Assembly (NCBI GenBank): GCA_009733575.1
Contig: ML769539.1
Coordinates: 100,736-164,735 of the forward strand
DNA length: 64,000 nucleotides
Reading direction: 5' to 3'
Source of the DNA: Gymnopus androsaceus JB14
Taxonomy: Eukaryota > Basidiomycota > Agaricomycetes > Agaricales > Omphalotaceae
The position numbers and the translations under genes are program-made. Below are positions 44,972-57,403 of the stretch, one piece after another (positions within the stretch are counted from its first letter, which is position 1; every line of letters begins with the position of its first letter). Below the pieces are notes generated by a model. It was not told where the DNA came from and searched no databases. It worked only from the letters and a program-made list of their open reading frames with translations.

Positions 44972-47900
44972 ATGAGCGACAAGAACAGCAAACTCGCTGC
45001 TCTTGCAGCTCTGAAACGATCGAGGCAAGGCGCTCGTCGTGAATACAAAGTTCGGCGCGTTTTACCCGCATTCAGCCTCATGAATCTTACTTTTTCTGCA
45101 GGAGGAAGACGATGTGGCAATATACGACGAAGTTTCCGAAGAACAATACAGGAAAATCGTGAAAGGGAGGCTTCAAAGGGATGATTTTGTTGAGGATGAC
45201 GGCGTAGAAGGGTATGCTGACAATGGAATGGACGATTGGACTGGCGGAGAGGAACAATATGCAGATTCAGAGGAGGAAATCGAGGACAAAAAGAAGAAAT
45301 GTACGCGTTTGAATCATTTTCAACTCGAACAATGCTCTGACTCAGCTTTTACAGCCAAGAAAAAGGCGAAAGATTCTGGAAAATCGAAAGCAAAAGCCAA
45401 GGCTCCTCCTCCGCCGCCCGTCGCGCCTACTATCAATGACTATCGGAAGAAAGTCACGGCTGATCAGGAAGAAGATTTCATGTCCAACATTTTTGGAGAG
45501 TTGGACGCCCTTCCAACAAAAGCCCCTCCCGTCACCAAGTCGCGTAAACGAAAAACGTCTCCAGAATTCGATCCGCCGGCGCCGTATCGAAGTCGATCTT
45601 CCTATGATTCATCAGACGGCCCAGACGAAGCGTATACTGCTCCTTCTAGTGACGACTATATCTCTAGTCCACGGAAGCGTGCAAAGACCGAAACCGAAGG
45701 ACTGACACCAGCGACAGACCGTTTAGCTCAGATAGAAGTCAAAACCGATGATGATGACTTTCCTGGCGACGAGTCTTTTGACGACATTGATATGGACGCC
45801 TTCATGGCGGTGGATGATGACGACTTGGACGATAAACCAGCCAAGCCAGCGCCCAAACAGGTTCCCAAAGTGGAGTACCTTGACGAAAAGAAAAGCGCCG
45901 CATCCTGGCTGGCAGTTTATGACTCGCTTACTGTGTCCTCCGATGATCCTTTTGGACCTTTGGCTACCAACGCCTCCTCCATTAAATCTTCCGACGTCTC
46001 CGCCCTTGAACCCGATGGCTCTCTTCGATTCTTTTGGTTAGATTATCTTGAACATCAGGGCGATCTTTTATTCATCGGAAAACTAAAAGACAAGACAACT
46101 GGTGCTTGGGTATCGTGCTGTATCACTGTGAAGAACCTCGAGCGGAATCTCTTCGTTCTTCCACGTGAAAAGCGAGCGGAGCAAGGAGAAGATGATGACT
46201 GGTACGACACAGATGAGGTGCCGGAGCTGTCCGACGTATATCGAGACTTTGATGCCATACGATCCAAGCGGGATATCAAAAAGTGGAGAGGGAAGTTTGT
46301 CGAACGCCAATACGCGTTTGGTGAACCCAATGTACCCAGGAAGAAAACGACGTGGTTCAAAGTTACCTATCCTTTCACTGGTGAGTTTACTCCAGATTTG
46401 CTCTTCTGAAAACACGTTTAATTGTCATTTCAGACAAGGAGATTCCCAATGATGCACAAAGCCCGAATATTGCTCGAATCTTCGGAACCAACACTTCTGC
46501 GTTCGAACTCCTTGTTTTAAAGAGAAAGATCATGGGTCCTTGCTGGATCCAGATCAAGAAACCAGAGATTAACAATCTAGGGGTACGCTTCCGTCCTTAT
46601 TATCATCTTTTGCTACTAATAGGATTATACAGGTATCGTGGTGCAAGCTGGAAGTTACTGTCGATGATCCAAAGGACTTCAACCCCTTCCCTGATTCTGA
46701 CGATGGTGCGCCTAAAGAAACGCCTCCTTTGAATGTCATGAGCCTCAGCGTGCGTACAATCGTCAATCATACACAAAACAACCGGGAAGTAGTCTGCGTG
46801 TCTGCTCGAACTTGGCGCGACAGTAAGCTTCTTTTCTCTAAACTTGATGATATCTTGATGCAATTTCCTGTCAGTGGTTATCGATAGTACTACCCGCCCA
46901 GATCAGCTCCCTTGCACTGTTCAAACTTTTGTCCGACCTTTGGATAATTTCCCGTCTGGTTTCGAAGCCACTGCAAAAGCTAACGGTAGAGGGTGTATTT
47001 CCCCGATGAAGAATGAGCGAATGCTGCTTAATACGCTATTAGGTATATATCTTCTTTTATTCCAGGTCCTTGTGCTAACTTGAACTCTAGTCGCCATTCA
47101 CAAGAACGACCCGGATATCATTGTCGGCCACGATTTCCTCGGTGCCTCGCTAGATGTGCTCCTGCATCGTATGCGAGACCTTAAACCTGATCATTGGTCT
47201 CGTATTAGTCGTTTCAGGCGTAAGGCTTGGCCTCGAATCGGAAAGCAGGGCACGAATCTCAAGTTTCTGGCTGGGAGGATGTTGTGTGATCTGAGCAGTG
47301 ATGCAGCCAAGGTACGCTCCCTTCTCCTCGCTCTGCACCTTCAATCTATTGATCACTTCTGCAGAGTATGATCACTTCGACCACCTTGGTCTTTAACAGA
47401 GATGTGCAAATCTCAGTTGAAGAGTGACAGAGAGGAAATCGACCCCGACGACACGGCCAGCTATTTCGATGGAAGCGTCAGTAATCCCGACCGGCTTCTA
47501 ACGTTCGTTCGTCACTGCGAACTCGATGCTCATTACCACATGGCTCTTGCTGCAGCAGTTCAGATTCTCCCTCTCACGAAACAGTTGACAAACCTTGCTG
47601 GAAACTCATGGTAGGTCTAGCTGTTTCACGAGCAGTTCGTATAATTGATGGTCTTTACAGGAACAAGACACTCAATGGAGGTCGCGCAGAAAGGAACGAG
47701 TATATTCTCCTACACGAGTTCCATCGACTCAAGTTCGTATGTCCTGACAAATCCTGGGGAAAGAAGACAGTTGTCAAGGCAGAGACCTGTTGAAGAAGAT
47801 CTTGATGCTCCGAAAGATGCCCCCAAGGGCAAGGGTGTCAAGAAGGACAAGTATAAAGGTGGTTTGGTTCTGGATCCTCGGAAAGGCTTATGGAACAGCT

Positions 47901-50168
47901 ACGTCCTGGTCATGGACTTCAACTCTCTTTACCCGAGTATCATTCAAGAATACAATATTGATTTTACGACTGTTGAGAAGTCTGACGTTGAAGAAATCGA
48001 TGTTAGTGCTTAACTATGTGATCTGTCTTTTCTTACTGAACCATGTTTTCGCTAGGCTGGAGAAGGCGGGCAGCTCGATTTACCCGGAGATTCAGTCCCT
48101 CAAGGTGTTCTTCCCAGGATTATTGCTGCACTCGTCAACCGGCGTAAGCAAGTCAAACACCTCATGAAAACCGACCGAACTGCGACAGATGCCCAAATAT
48201 CACAAGTAAGAAAGCATCTTGCCAACGTTGTTTCTCAGACCTGACGTTTTCCAGTGGGATATCAAGCAGAAGGCCTTGAAGCTAACTGCCAACAGTATGT
48301 ACGGATGCTTGGGTTTCGAGTACTCCCGGTTCTACGCCCGTCAACTTGCCGCTTTGACTACACACATGGGCCGAGAAATTCTTCAGCATACCAAGGAACT
48401 TGCGGAAAGTATGCAACTCGATGTAAGCTCCGTCCGTTTCGCTCTTTATTTCCTTCCCTCAACAAGACTATGCTCTATCAGGTCCTGTACGGCGATACCG
48501 ACTCGCTCTTCGTCAATTCCAACGCCACCGAACTTTCCGATGCTATTCGAATATCAGAAGAGTTCAAAAAGGTCGTCAACAAACGGTATGAGAAACTGGA
48601 AATCGACCTCGATGCCATCTTCCAGCGGCTTCTGCTACTCCAGAAAAAGAAATACGCCGCAATCAAGGTGGAGAACGCGACCACAACCTCGACTGAAGTC
48701 AAGGGTCTGGACATGAAACGTCGAGAGTACTGTGCACTCTCGAAAAATGTTTCGCAGTGCGTATCTTTCTTTTCAGTGCCTCTGTCTATTCTCATTAGCT
48801 GCCAATCACTCAGGTACGTTCTGGGACGAATCCTCTCTGGCGAAGCCACGGAAATTGTCGTCGAACAGATTCACGACTATCTAACTAGTGTCGGTGAGAA
48901 TGTTCGTGCTGGAGCATACCATCTGGACGAATACGTGATCAACAAGGTGAGCACCTCTTAGAATAGCGTCGGTGAATAAATACTTATCTCAAGACGTGCA
49001 GCGACTTGGCAAGAACCCTGAGGACTATCCAAAAGCAGAGGGACAACCACACGTCCAGGTTGCGCTGAAGATGAAAGCCAAGGGTGGTAACGCGCGAGCT
49101 GGGGATATAATCCCCTATGTCTTTTGTTTGGCTGAAGGGGAGGAGTACTCGAAGACGGGTCAATCTGATAGAGCTAGGCATCGAGACGAGGTTCGCAGAG
49201 CTGGGTCTGGTTTGAAGATAGGTGATTCTCCTGTTTGCGGTTCTAGCGTAACATACTCATCAGTTTATAGACGCGGAGTATTACCTATCTCAGCAGATTC
49301 TACCGCCTGTGCAACGACTGTGCGAGGAGATTGAGGGCATCGATCGAGCACATCTCGCAGAATGCCTTGGTGGGTTTTCTCTTGGTTAAGAGAATACAAG
49401 TTTCTAAATTCTTATCAGGCTTGGATGTGAACAAGTACCGCATTGTCTATGCTGCAGGCTCCTCGGACGATAAGACCTTCGCCTCATTCGACTCGTTGAA
49501 ATCTGATAAGGATCGGTACGAGAATGTGGTGCCGTTTAACGTGACATGCAGGAGCTGCAAAGTAACCTTTGCGTTCAAGCCACTCAACGATCCAGTGCGT
49601 ATCATTCCCTTCCTATCGGTTCTCAATGTAATGACTAACGCCTTGCGAAGGACTGCTGCCTCCGTCCCGAGGGCTGTCTGTGTCCAGGGTGCAAGGCGCC
49701 GCTTTCAAAGCCGAGCCTCCAAGCGCAGTTGGAGACGCAGATTAGACTGCAGATCTCTCAGTTCTACCAGAGATGGGTCGTGTGTTCCGACCAGACTTGT
49801 GGATACAAGACACGAATGATGGGCATCTACGGCCATAGATGCCTGCGTCCAGGATGCACTAACAAAGTTGCTTTTGAAGTAAGTCCATTCACGGTTCTTT
49901 TTGCTCTGATAGAGGGTCTCATCTTTGCATGTAGTACTCGGACGAAATGATGTTCAACCAACTTCGCTATTACGCTTATCTCTTCGATGGCGAACGGGCA
50001 ACCAGGAATGCAGCTGGGACGTCCGAATTGGAGAGTGTCGATGCTCTAGTAGCTAGGCACTCCGAGCTCATGCGACACATGTTACAATGCGCTAAGAAGT
50101 ATTTGGATGAATACGCTTGGAGATGGGTAGATTTGAATAACTTGTTTGGGAGTATCAAGTTGAAATAA
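44972..50168 (+). CDS. POL1: DNA polymerase alpha catalytic subunit
   Basis: Starts [17 protein letters not shown] and continues after an intron [19 protein letters not shown], the conserved N-terminal segment. An acidic linker follows, then the B-family polymerase. Motif [11 protein letters not shown] is at 47915-47944, motif [10 protein letters not shown] at 48279-48305 and motif C YGDTDS at 48488-48505, with both catalytic aspartates present. The C-terminal zinc modules show [28 protein letters not shown] and RCLRPGC. It ends [11 protein letters not shown]. With primase this enzyme starts Okazaki fragments. More than 15 exons. Near 47785-47790 the frame breaks between KKTVVKAET and [10 protein letters not shown]; see findings. 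Confidence 0.95.
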
Positions 50169-50623
50169 GATGATGTATGCCGTATTTATTTTATCTGGAT
50201 TGTATCGCATCTTGTCGTTTGTCATAGCTGTAGTTAAGAAATCTTTAGAATGTTGTACTCGAATCAGTAACTCTGAATAGTTCGATGCGCTAAGTTTGAA
50301 GTTGCTGCTAGCCTCCGTTAAACTTTGATCCTCCTGCGAAGCGCAACATCTTCACTCGACGATAACATCGGGCAGGCGGCTAGCTTCGCTTGCTGTAAGA
50401 ATCGAAGGAGAACTATGATCTTCGAGTGATGATTTTCCATCGAATATAGGAAGTATGTAGCTGTAGTGCTTATTACAAATGCTACGTAGAAGCAAGCAAG
50501 GGTACATAATTTCAAAATATAAATGATGATAAGTAGCCCGGAGCGGAATAACAAGAATTCTCCGAGTCTTGCACATCAAGGACATGAAGGAAGGACATGA
50601 AGGAGTGCATCGACGAAAACAAT
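50169..50623. other. Convergent 3' flank of POL1 and the XPA-like gene
   Basis: 455 bases between two convergent stops. No supported gene. Confidence 0.5.
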
Positions 50624-51218
50624 TCAAACTTCAAGGCGATCCTTGAGCGCCTGTAATTTTGTTAGCACCTTAAATTTCTTCACTCCTCGAAAAGTGCTTA
50701 CCTTGACATCGCATCTGTTATAAAAGCGCATTGGTGCGTGTTGATTGTTATGAGGATTGGGTTGGATTGAAATAGGCCGGATAGTATCCATCTGGGCAGC
50801 CGTGAGCTAGTGTACGGATAAGTAAGCGCACAATAATTCGAGTATGTATCTCCCATACGTACGTTAAATTCTTTCATGGCGCGAGTCCTCATAATTTTTG
50901 GGCCCTTTGGTTTCGCGAGTCCTTGGAGAGCTGCGATGCAGGCTCCTGATTGAAGGCGTGCGGCGAGTTCCTCAACTTCAGATAGGTTGTATTTGCAGAT
51001 ATATCCACGACGACCTGCGATGTTGGGGCGCCTCTCGATAGGATTGATAAGGTCAAGATCCTTGCCCTTTAGACCAAATCTAGAGACGGCTTCGGACCTC
51101 AACTAGGAGAGAGATGAGTGAACAACACGAAATCAGAATTTGAAAGACGTACTATCCAACCATCATCTCGTTCAGCCGCTAAGGTTCGAGTCGTAGTACT
51201 AGTTCGAGAAGCTGGCAT
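50624..51218 (-). CDS. Small protein with XPA-C-like motif
   Basis: Starts MPASRTSTTTRTLAAERDDG at 51218, then ILRSEAVSRFGLKGKDLDLI, RRGYICKYNLSEVEELAARL and KIMRTRAMKEFN. After an intron comes LTAAQMDTIRPISIQPNPHN, followed by MRFYNRCDVK and ALKDRLEV. Two repeats share the plan (helix, FGL/FNL, then a hydrophobic-Tyr-Asn/Asp-Val-Lys segment), which resembles the XPA C-terminal DNA-binding fold seen also in small fungal proteins. I propose this by motif only. Four exons, stop TGA at 50624-50626. It lies downstream of PSF2 on the same strand. Confidence 0.6.
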
Positions 51219-51561
51219 GTTAGATGAGACGGTGGTAGTAAGAAGGCAAGAGATAAAACAAAAGAAACAAGCAAGACCAAAGCGCAGGCCGTTAAACCAG
51301 TGCTCACTATGGCAGAACTTGGAACTCCGTACGAAATGAAGGCTAGTCTAAAGAGCCTGACCAAAGCGTATAATTTAAGGAGCCTGGTCAAGTCAAAGCG
51401 TAACTTTCGTCTAAAATCATGGCGCTTATCTTATCTTGATCACTCTTACTAACGCTTCCTTCGCAAGTGGGTCTGAGTCTTGAAGTAGGCAATAAGTATC
51501 GCAGTACATTGGCCGTCTAACTCAACTGTATACACGTATATGTACTCTGCGTACCGGAGAC

Positions 51562-52374
51562 CTATTCGAGCTGATCATCACCCGCCGATGGATCTCGATG
51601 TAGATGTGTGAGGATACCCATGGCGTGTACGAAGAATGGTCGAATCTCATTGATCTCCATTGAGCATAAATTGGAAAGCTATTCAGCAAAGAATCAGTCA
51701 AATAGCCGCTGCCAAATCAACTAGGAACGTACGCTGAGTTCTCCCCGATTCAGCTGATCTAAACCCTCGCGACTCTTTGCCTGACGCGCTTCTTTGAGAT
51801 CCTTCAACAGTGATCTTACTTTATCTGTGTCCTGGATATCATCTGCAGCTCTATAATCTTTGTGATTAACACATCGTGAAAGAAAAAGGCAGATAAACGA
51901 ACACATCGAGCAGCACTTTTGATACCTCCGCGTATCGGAAAGGGAGCTGACTGAACCCTGGCTCGCTCAGTTCTTCATCCAAACGAGATTGTAGAAATTC
52001 TGCACCCCAAAAAATAGCGTCAGAAAGAACCATACATTGGCAAATTCTGCACACACGAACCAATGCTGAGCCACTCTGGCGCGACGATATGACACTTCTT
52101 CTTCAGTTTCAAGTTGATTGCCATCCACAGAGGGATCTGGGCTTTTAATGGTGGCCGAAGAGGTCCGAAAGCACCCTAATCCAAGAAAAGACACGAGAGA
52201 CAGCGCTCGTGAGGAGGTTGCGTGTTTGCCAACAAAAAGCGCGAGACGACGGACGGATATGAAGGCAGTCTTTTCCATAGCTATGAGAGGAATGATTTCT
52301 ATCAGTTGCTGGGAAGCGATGAGCTCGAGCTCTGGGGGCGTTACTGAGGTTCGAAGAGATTGCGGTAAGGACAT
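51562..52374 (-). CDS. PSF2: GINS complex subunit Psf2
   Basis: Starts MSLPQSLRTSVTPPELELIA and continues through an intron to GAFGPLRPPLKAQIPLWMAI and LKLKKKCHIVAPEWLS, the core Psf2 signature. Next exons give EFLQSRLDEELSEPGFSQLP and FRYAEVSKVLLDV, then DDIQDTDKVRSLLKDLKEAR and MEINEIRPFFVHAMGIL. It ends AGDDQLE with TAG at 51562-51564. GINS with Cdc45 and Mcm2-7 forms the replicative CMG helicase. It is divergent from RPC82 with 134 bases between the ATGs. Confidence 0.93.
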
Positions 52375-52508
52375 GGTGGTGGCAAAGGACGCGTGACGGT
52401 CTGGGTATGGACGCTGTTCAGTAAGCGCTCACTATCGTGGCGCCTATCTTATCTAATCGCCGGACTCATTTTTCTTCTTCCTAGCATCTTACCTCTATCT
52501 ATGGGCTA

Positions 52509-54535
52509 ATGGCTGACCTGCACACAACAAATCTCTGTATTCAGATAATCTCTACTCATTTTGGAACACTCACCTCGACAGTAGTTCAAACACTGCTTAC
52601 TCGGGGCCGCCTGACTGTTCCGCAACTCGTTCGTTTTACGAGCTTGAAATCTCGACTTGTTCGCAATATTCTTCTCGTTCTCATACAGCAGAACCTAGTC
52701 TGGCATGCGAACTCGGAGACAGACGGCAGCGGCGAAGAAGTCCTCGACTTCAACATCGATGAATGTTTGATGAGACTGCGTTTTGGAAATTTTGTATATC
52801 AAGCAGAAGAATTATTCGGAGTAGCGGTATGTGAGTTGCTTTACTGTATGCTATTTGTCTTCAATTAAACACATCTTTAGGGTGCTGAAATTGTTCAACT
52901 TGTTCTTGACCACGGAAAGCTCACCCCGCCTCAAATTCTTCACCGTTTAAATGCTTCTGCTACTGCCACATCTTTTCTTCCTAGCGAAGACAAGACACCA
53001 GTAGTATACTCTCAAGCTCTGCACAAGCTTGTATCCCTACATTATTTGAAACCTTCTACCGTGCTCTCGCATATATCACCAAGAGACAAGCGTATACAGT
53101 ATGAGGCGGAAGAAAAAGCCAAGATCTCGGGGTTTCCGACTTCCAAACAGTTGAGGGAGGCCAAGGAAATCGTCGATGCACGCATAAAAATGGAGGAAGA
53201 AGCTGCCGAGAAGATTGGTTTAGTGAGCGCTTTCACTAGTAAAGCTTTTCTCTAATGTAACGATTCTTTGCCTAGAAACGCAAGGCAAAAACTCACTTTC
53301 CACCGGCTAAGAAGGTACGCTCGAGCGCATAGACATCTCCGTGTATATTTACCGTTTTAAATAGCGAAAAACAAACCCCGCCAAAGAAGAGGATGAGGAG
53401 ACAGTTGTCGATGTATGTACCTTTGCTTTTCTGTTTCAGACTTCTCCACTCAACCTCTATTCAGGAAACTGTCTACTTCCGCGTCGATTTCGATAAATTT
53501 AATATCCATACTAGAAACAACGTACGCACGTCCATCCCATCCCAATGCATGCGGCTCACCTTCTCCCCTTAGTTGATTGAAAAAGCCGTTGAAGAACGCT
53601 ACAACGCCGGCGCCGCCCTCGTCATGCGCGCTATCCTTAAAATTACTGAAGATTCGCAACGCAGTGTTTCCGAAATTCGTTCAGATCCTATATCGCTATC
53701 AAACATCGTCCTTCACTTATCTTCGGAAGAAGACGAAAAAACTCTTATATCCGGTCTGATACAATCTTCGTCTAGAACAATGTCGTCTGGAACCTGCATC
53801 AAGGAGTATCTTGGGTTACTTTCGAACGCGGATAATCCCACTCCAGTGGGACGTACTGGGGCTTTCTTGGAATTTAGTTCCAAGTCAGGTGGCGGAGGAG
53901 GCGGAAAAGTTCAGGTAGTGTTTGACGTTGTTGCGAAGAGGTTACGGAGAAAGATCCTTGAGGGTGTCGCTCGCGAAAGGCACGGCTTGGAGGGAGTGAG
54001 AATTGTGCGGCTACTGATGGATACAGGGAAATTGGACGAAAAGCAGGTGTGTACCTTTCTTCTTTGCTCGGCATTCATCTTTTAAGCAAGGTTATGGTAG
54101 ATTTCCAAAATCGTTATGATGCCGCTCAAGGATGTGCGACCTCTCCTTTCGGCACTGTCTGCGTCTTCCCTTGTCAGCACTGTTGAGGTTCCTAAATCCG
54201 CAGATCGCAATCCTACACGGACATTCTATCTGTGGCAGGTGGACGTACAGAAAGCCTTCTCTTCCATACTCAACGTCCTTTATAAAACACTGTATAATAT
54301 CTCGGCGCGAAGGCAAGCAGAACGCGAGTACCCCATGCTCGTTACGGTGCTGGAGAAACGAGAACGGAGCGACGTGAGTATGGATGTGGAAGGGCTGTTA
54401 CCTCAACATGATAAGGACGTACTGAAGGCGTGGGAGGAGAAGGAAGAGAAATTGGGAGTATTAGAAGAAAGGGTAGAGGAGAGTGTTTTCATTGTAAAGG
54501 AATTGGGAAGGGCCGCGGGCTTGGATGATGACTAG
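52509..54535 (+). CDS. RPC82: RNA polymerase III subunit Rpc82 (RPC3)
   Basis: Starts MADLHTTNLCIQIISTHFGT at 52509, then SLKSRLVRNILLVLIQQNLV, a winged-helix segment, and LFGVAGAEIVQLVLDHGKLT. Further parts are LHKLVSLHYLKPSTVLSHIS, YEAEEKAKISGFPTSKQLRE, YFRVDFDKFNIHTRN and HGLEGVRIVRLLMDTGKLDE. It finishes with KIVMMPLKDVRPLLSALSAS and FYLWQVDVQKAFSSILNVLY, and ends AAGLDDD. This is the tandem winged-helix subunit that helps open tRNA and 5S promoters. Some internal exons are very short (for example KRKAKTHFPPAKK). All joins keep frame. Confidence 0.93.
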
Positions 54536-55280
54536 AAAGTATAGTGATTTCTGAATTGATTCTGAACGTTGGCGTCCCTCTGGTCACATAGCCCAGGACT
54601 TCGCTTCTGATCTCAAACGCTAATGCGACATGTCCCCTCTACAGTAAGTTAACCATCATACTTAGACACGACTCAGAACACAATGAGACCCTACCTCAAT
54701 CGAAAGTCGACGCTCGATTTCACCTGGAAATCAATTGGCTTGATTGATGTGATACTATCTCGTTCGACTGTTGTTAGTAGCTATATAGGAGCTGACCTTC
54801 AGGCTTCCGGTTAGTCTCGCTTGCCATCCGACTACGGCCTTATCCCAATTAGGGCTTTTGGCTACGGGAGACTAGCTTCCGGTTTTGCCGGTGTTGCGAC
54901 CATGTCCAAAAAAGATGGAATCCGACGGGATGTCCCAAAAACGGGTGCGTGAACCATCACCCACATCTTAGACTCGAACCACTCCCTGCTGCAGAGACGT
55001 GATGTGCGGAATCACTTTCTCGGCAGAGGGACTGGAACAGAAAGCCGGCACTTTAGCGGGTCGGACTTCCATGACGTAATTGTTTGAACTTCGCCAAATT
55101 CTTCGACCAGCGTCAAAACCACTTTGTCCTTTACCTCCTCATATCGCCTCGTAACCTAGATAGAAATGCCCGCAGTGATGCGACGAATAACAAGATATAT
55201 TTAATTTTTCCAAATTCGCGTCCGTTCTAATGCTACAGCCGCATCGATCATGTCCGGCCTTTCACTGTTTCAACCACTTC
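54536..55280. other. Intergenic with a foldback sequence
   Basis: About 0.75 kb with no supported frame. It holds the imperfect inverted repeat at 54804-54882 and many short stops. It leads into the helicase relic. Confidence 0.5.
54804..54882. repeat. Imperfect foldback, about 79 bases
   Basis: Left arm CTTCCGGTTAGTCTCGCTTG and right arm GGCTACGGGAGACTAGCTTC can pair over roughly 20 positions with small bulges. The loop contains a second small dyad, CCCAATTAGGG. It could be a terminal hairpin of a lost element or a structured RNA. It is not a tRNA. Confidence 0.4.
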
Positions 55281-56480
55281 ATGCCTCCCAAATACCCCCA
55301 AGTACTCGATGAAGGACGTCTGGAGACAGCCAGGAAGATGCTTTGTGATGTTTCAATATTGAGGAGCTGAGAGAACACCAGGATCATGCAGGGAAGAACA
55401 TTTTGCGGGGTATGTCCACCGGTTACAACTTACCGACAGGCGGTGGCAAAACTTTTGCATTCTGGTATGCTCTTTTCTACCACTGGGATACCGAAAACGA
55501 CGCCTTGATCTCTGCACTTGCGGTGAACTCTGAAGGAGATAAAATGGATGATATTTTTGAGGTGCGTATTCGGATTTTCCTTCAATTACTTGATACTAAT
55601 GACTACTTGGTCAGAACACGCCTGGAGAAGATGATTGTTTGAAGCATCGGGTCGTTTTTGTATCTCCTGAGACTGCATCATCGAATTCATTCCACAAACA
55701 AGTCCTCAGAAATAAAACATCTCGCGATAACTGCGTTGAACTCGTCATTAACGAAGCTCATTGTGCCAGTGAATGAGGCGATGACTTTAGGACAGAATAT
55801 GGACAACCAGGCAAACTTCTTGTTCGATTGCCTAGTGGATTACCGGTCCTTTTTTCATCTGCAACTATGCCTGAGGAAGTAATAAAGGACATTCTATTCA
55901 AAGTTGGCCTCATTCCTGAACAGGTTGCTGTATCGAACGCGAAATATAATGTGGCGCTCTCCATCCGTGTCCTCCAGCATCCTACCACTACTTATGCCGA
56001 TCTATTCTCCTTGTTTCCAACCGGTGAAAACGAAGGATTTCCGCAGACTATCATCTACATGAATAGTCGAACTGAGGTCGAACAAATTCAGGACTTCCTT
56101 CATCGCCATCGACCATTGCACATGCCTGAGGACATTTTCGAATTTTATCATCGGAACATCACCGAAACACGGAAAGAGTATATTCAGAAAGGATTACAGT
56201 CAGGAAAGCTGCGATGCGTGATTGCAACTGATGCGCTAGGCATAGTATGTACTTGAGTCTAATTGCTTTCTATATACCTTCTCGTTGTGGGTATAGGGTA
56301 TGGATTTTCAATTGTACGCGTCGTACTTTGGCATGAGCCCCTTTCATGGTGGCATCAGTAAAGACCCCTAATGGTATTAGGCTCCGAAAGATTGCTAAAC
56401 ATCTCGTGAATGGAATGATATTTTTACAAACGGTAAAAACCCCTTTAATCATCGCATTGAGGCGTATGTCGCCCGCTATT
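55281..56480 (+). pseudogene. RecQ-like helicase relic
   Basis: Helicase motifs appear in order but in different frames and with stops. A Walker A-type segment YNLPTGGGKTFAFWYALF is at about 55425-55480. Then RVVFVSPETASSN, ELVINEAHCAS (DEAH-like box with Asn for Asp), SGLPVLFSSATMPEE (motif III), TIIYMNSRTEVEQIQDFLHR, GLQSGKLRCVIATDALGI and GMDFQLYASYF follow. The order and the DEAH-Cys-Ala-Ser form fit RecQ-type helicases that are multicopy in mushroom genomes. The N-terminal accessory and RQC regions are absent or unreadable. Function is very unlikely. Confidence 0.78.
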
Positions 56481-57403
56481 TAATTATACAAAAAAAAGAT
56501 ATAAAGGACAGACCATTTTTCACGATTTCTCCAAGTTCAATCAAATACGTCATTGAAACTCGACCCGGCAAAATGCCGGGATTCTGTACCAGTCGCTCCG
56601 CTAAGACTTTGATCCTTGATCACCTAAAGTCTTTACACGGGCGACTGGTTCGAGTCTACCCACATCTGTAATTTTTTTTAAATCTGTAAAACGCGCTTTG
56701 TAAACGGGATAATTCTCAGACAACCCCTACTGATTTCCGTCACGCCGGCTGTCCTCCGAACGCGTGTGTTCGTCGGGACTTGGTATCATTTCTTCCATGT
56801 CAATATCCTTTGTCCAAAGCTCCAGTCTGCTCAACACAATTCTCATTCCACTGTTGGATTCCTAAAACAAGGATTTATAGGGTTCAACGCGTCCGGTGCA
56901 TGTGACTGACATGTCGTATTTGAGTCGCGCACTGATGCAGCGTGTTATTTTGCCACTGATACACAGGCGCGCGACTTGCCTTCATATCCAAAATCCAATT
57001 GTGCTTGCAGTGATGACACAAATAGTACAACCTACAAAGTACCTACTACATAAATAGGCTGTGGATATCCAGTATGTGTTTACTTGAAGGCAACCCAGCA
57101 TGATACAGCTGCAGCCGTAGTAAGAAAGGGGAAGTGCTTGTATAAGAGTAAAGTCCAAAGTGGAAACACTTGTATCGCAAGTGACCTTAGTGTGACCCGC
57201 TGGGACTCCGGTGTGACGTCCGGAGTCTTGAAGGTTGTTACTTGCGAACAACCCCTCCAACAGGGTTATTCGGCAACAGGGTTGTTCGGAAGAATAATGC
57301 TGTTTCCTCATGTATAAAGACCGGATGGGTGCCTGTTCCCCGTCCTGCTAACAACCTCCCTCCGAATCCGATTTTTCCCTTCCCCAAAAACCACACTTCC
57401 CAA
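56481..57403. other. Intergenic between helicase relic and RTA1-like gene
   Basis: About 0.9 kb without a supported frame. Parts may be further decayed helicase C-terminal sequence (for example SIKYVIETRPGKMPGFC near 56530-56585). A sequence CGACTGGTTCGAGTCTACCC near 56643 looks like a tRNA T-arm at first sight but does not pair. Confidence 0.4.

Noticed and set aside
54950..56660. GGTTCGAGTC-like sequences near 54970 (minus strand) and 56646 (plus strand), possible tRNA T-arms or terminal inverted repeats
   Set aside because: The stems around the loop do not pair and no acceptor, D-arm or anticodon arm can be drawn. The shared stretch is only about 14 bases, too short to define element ends.
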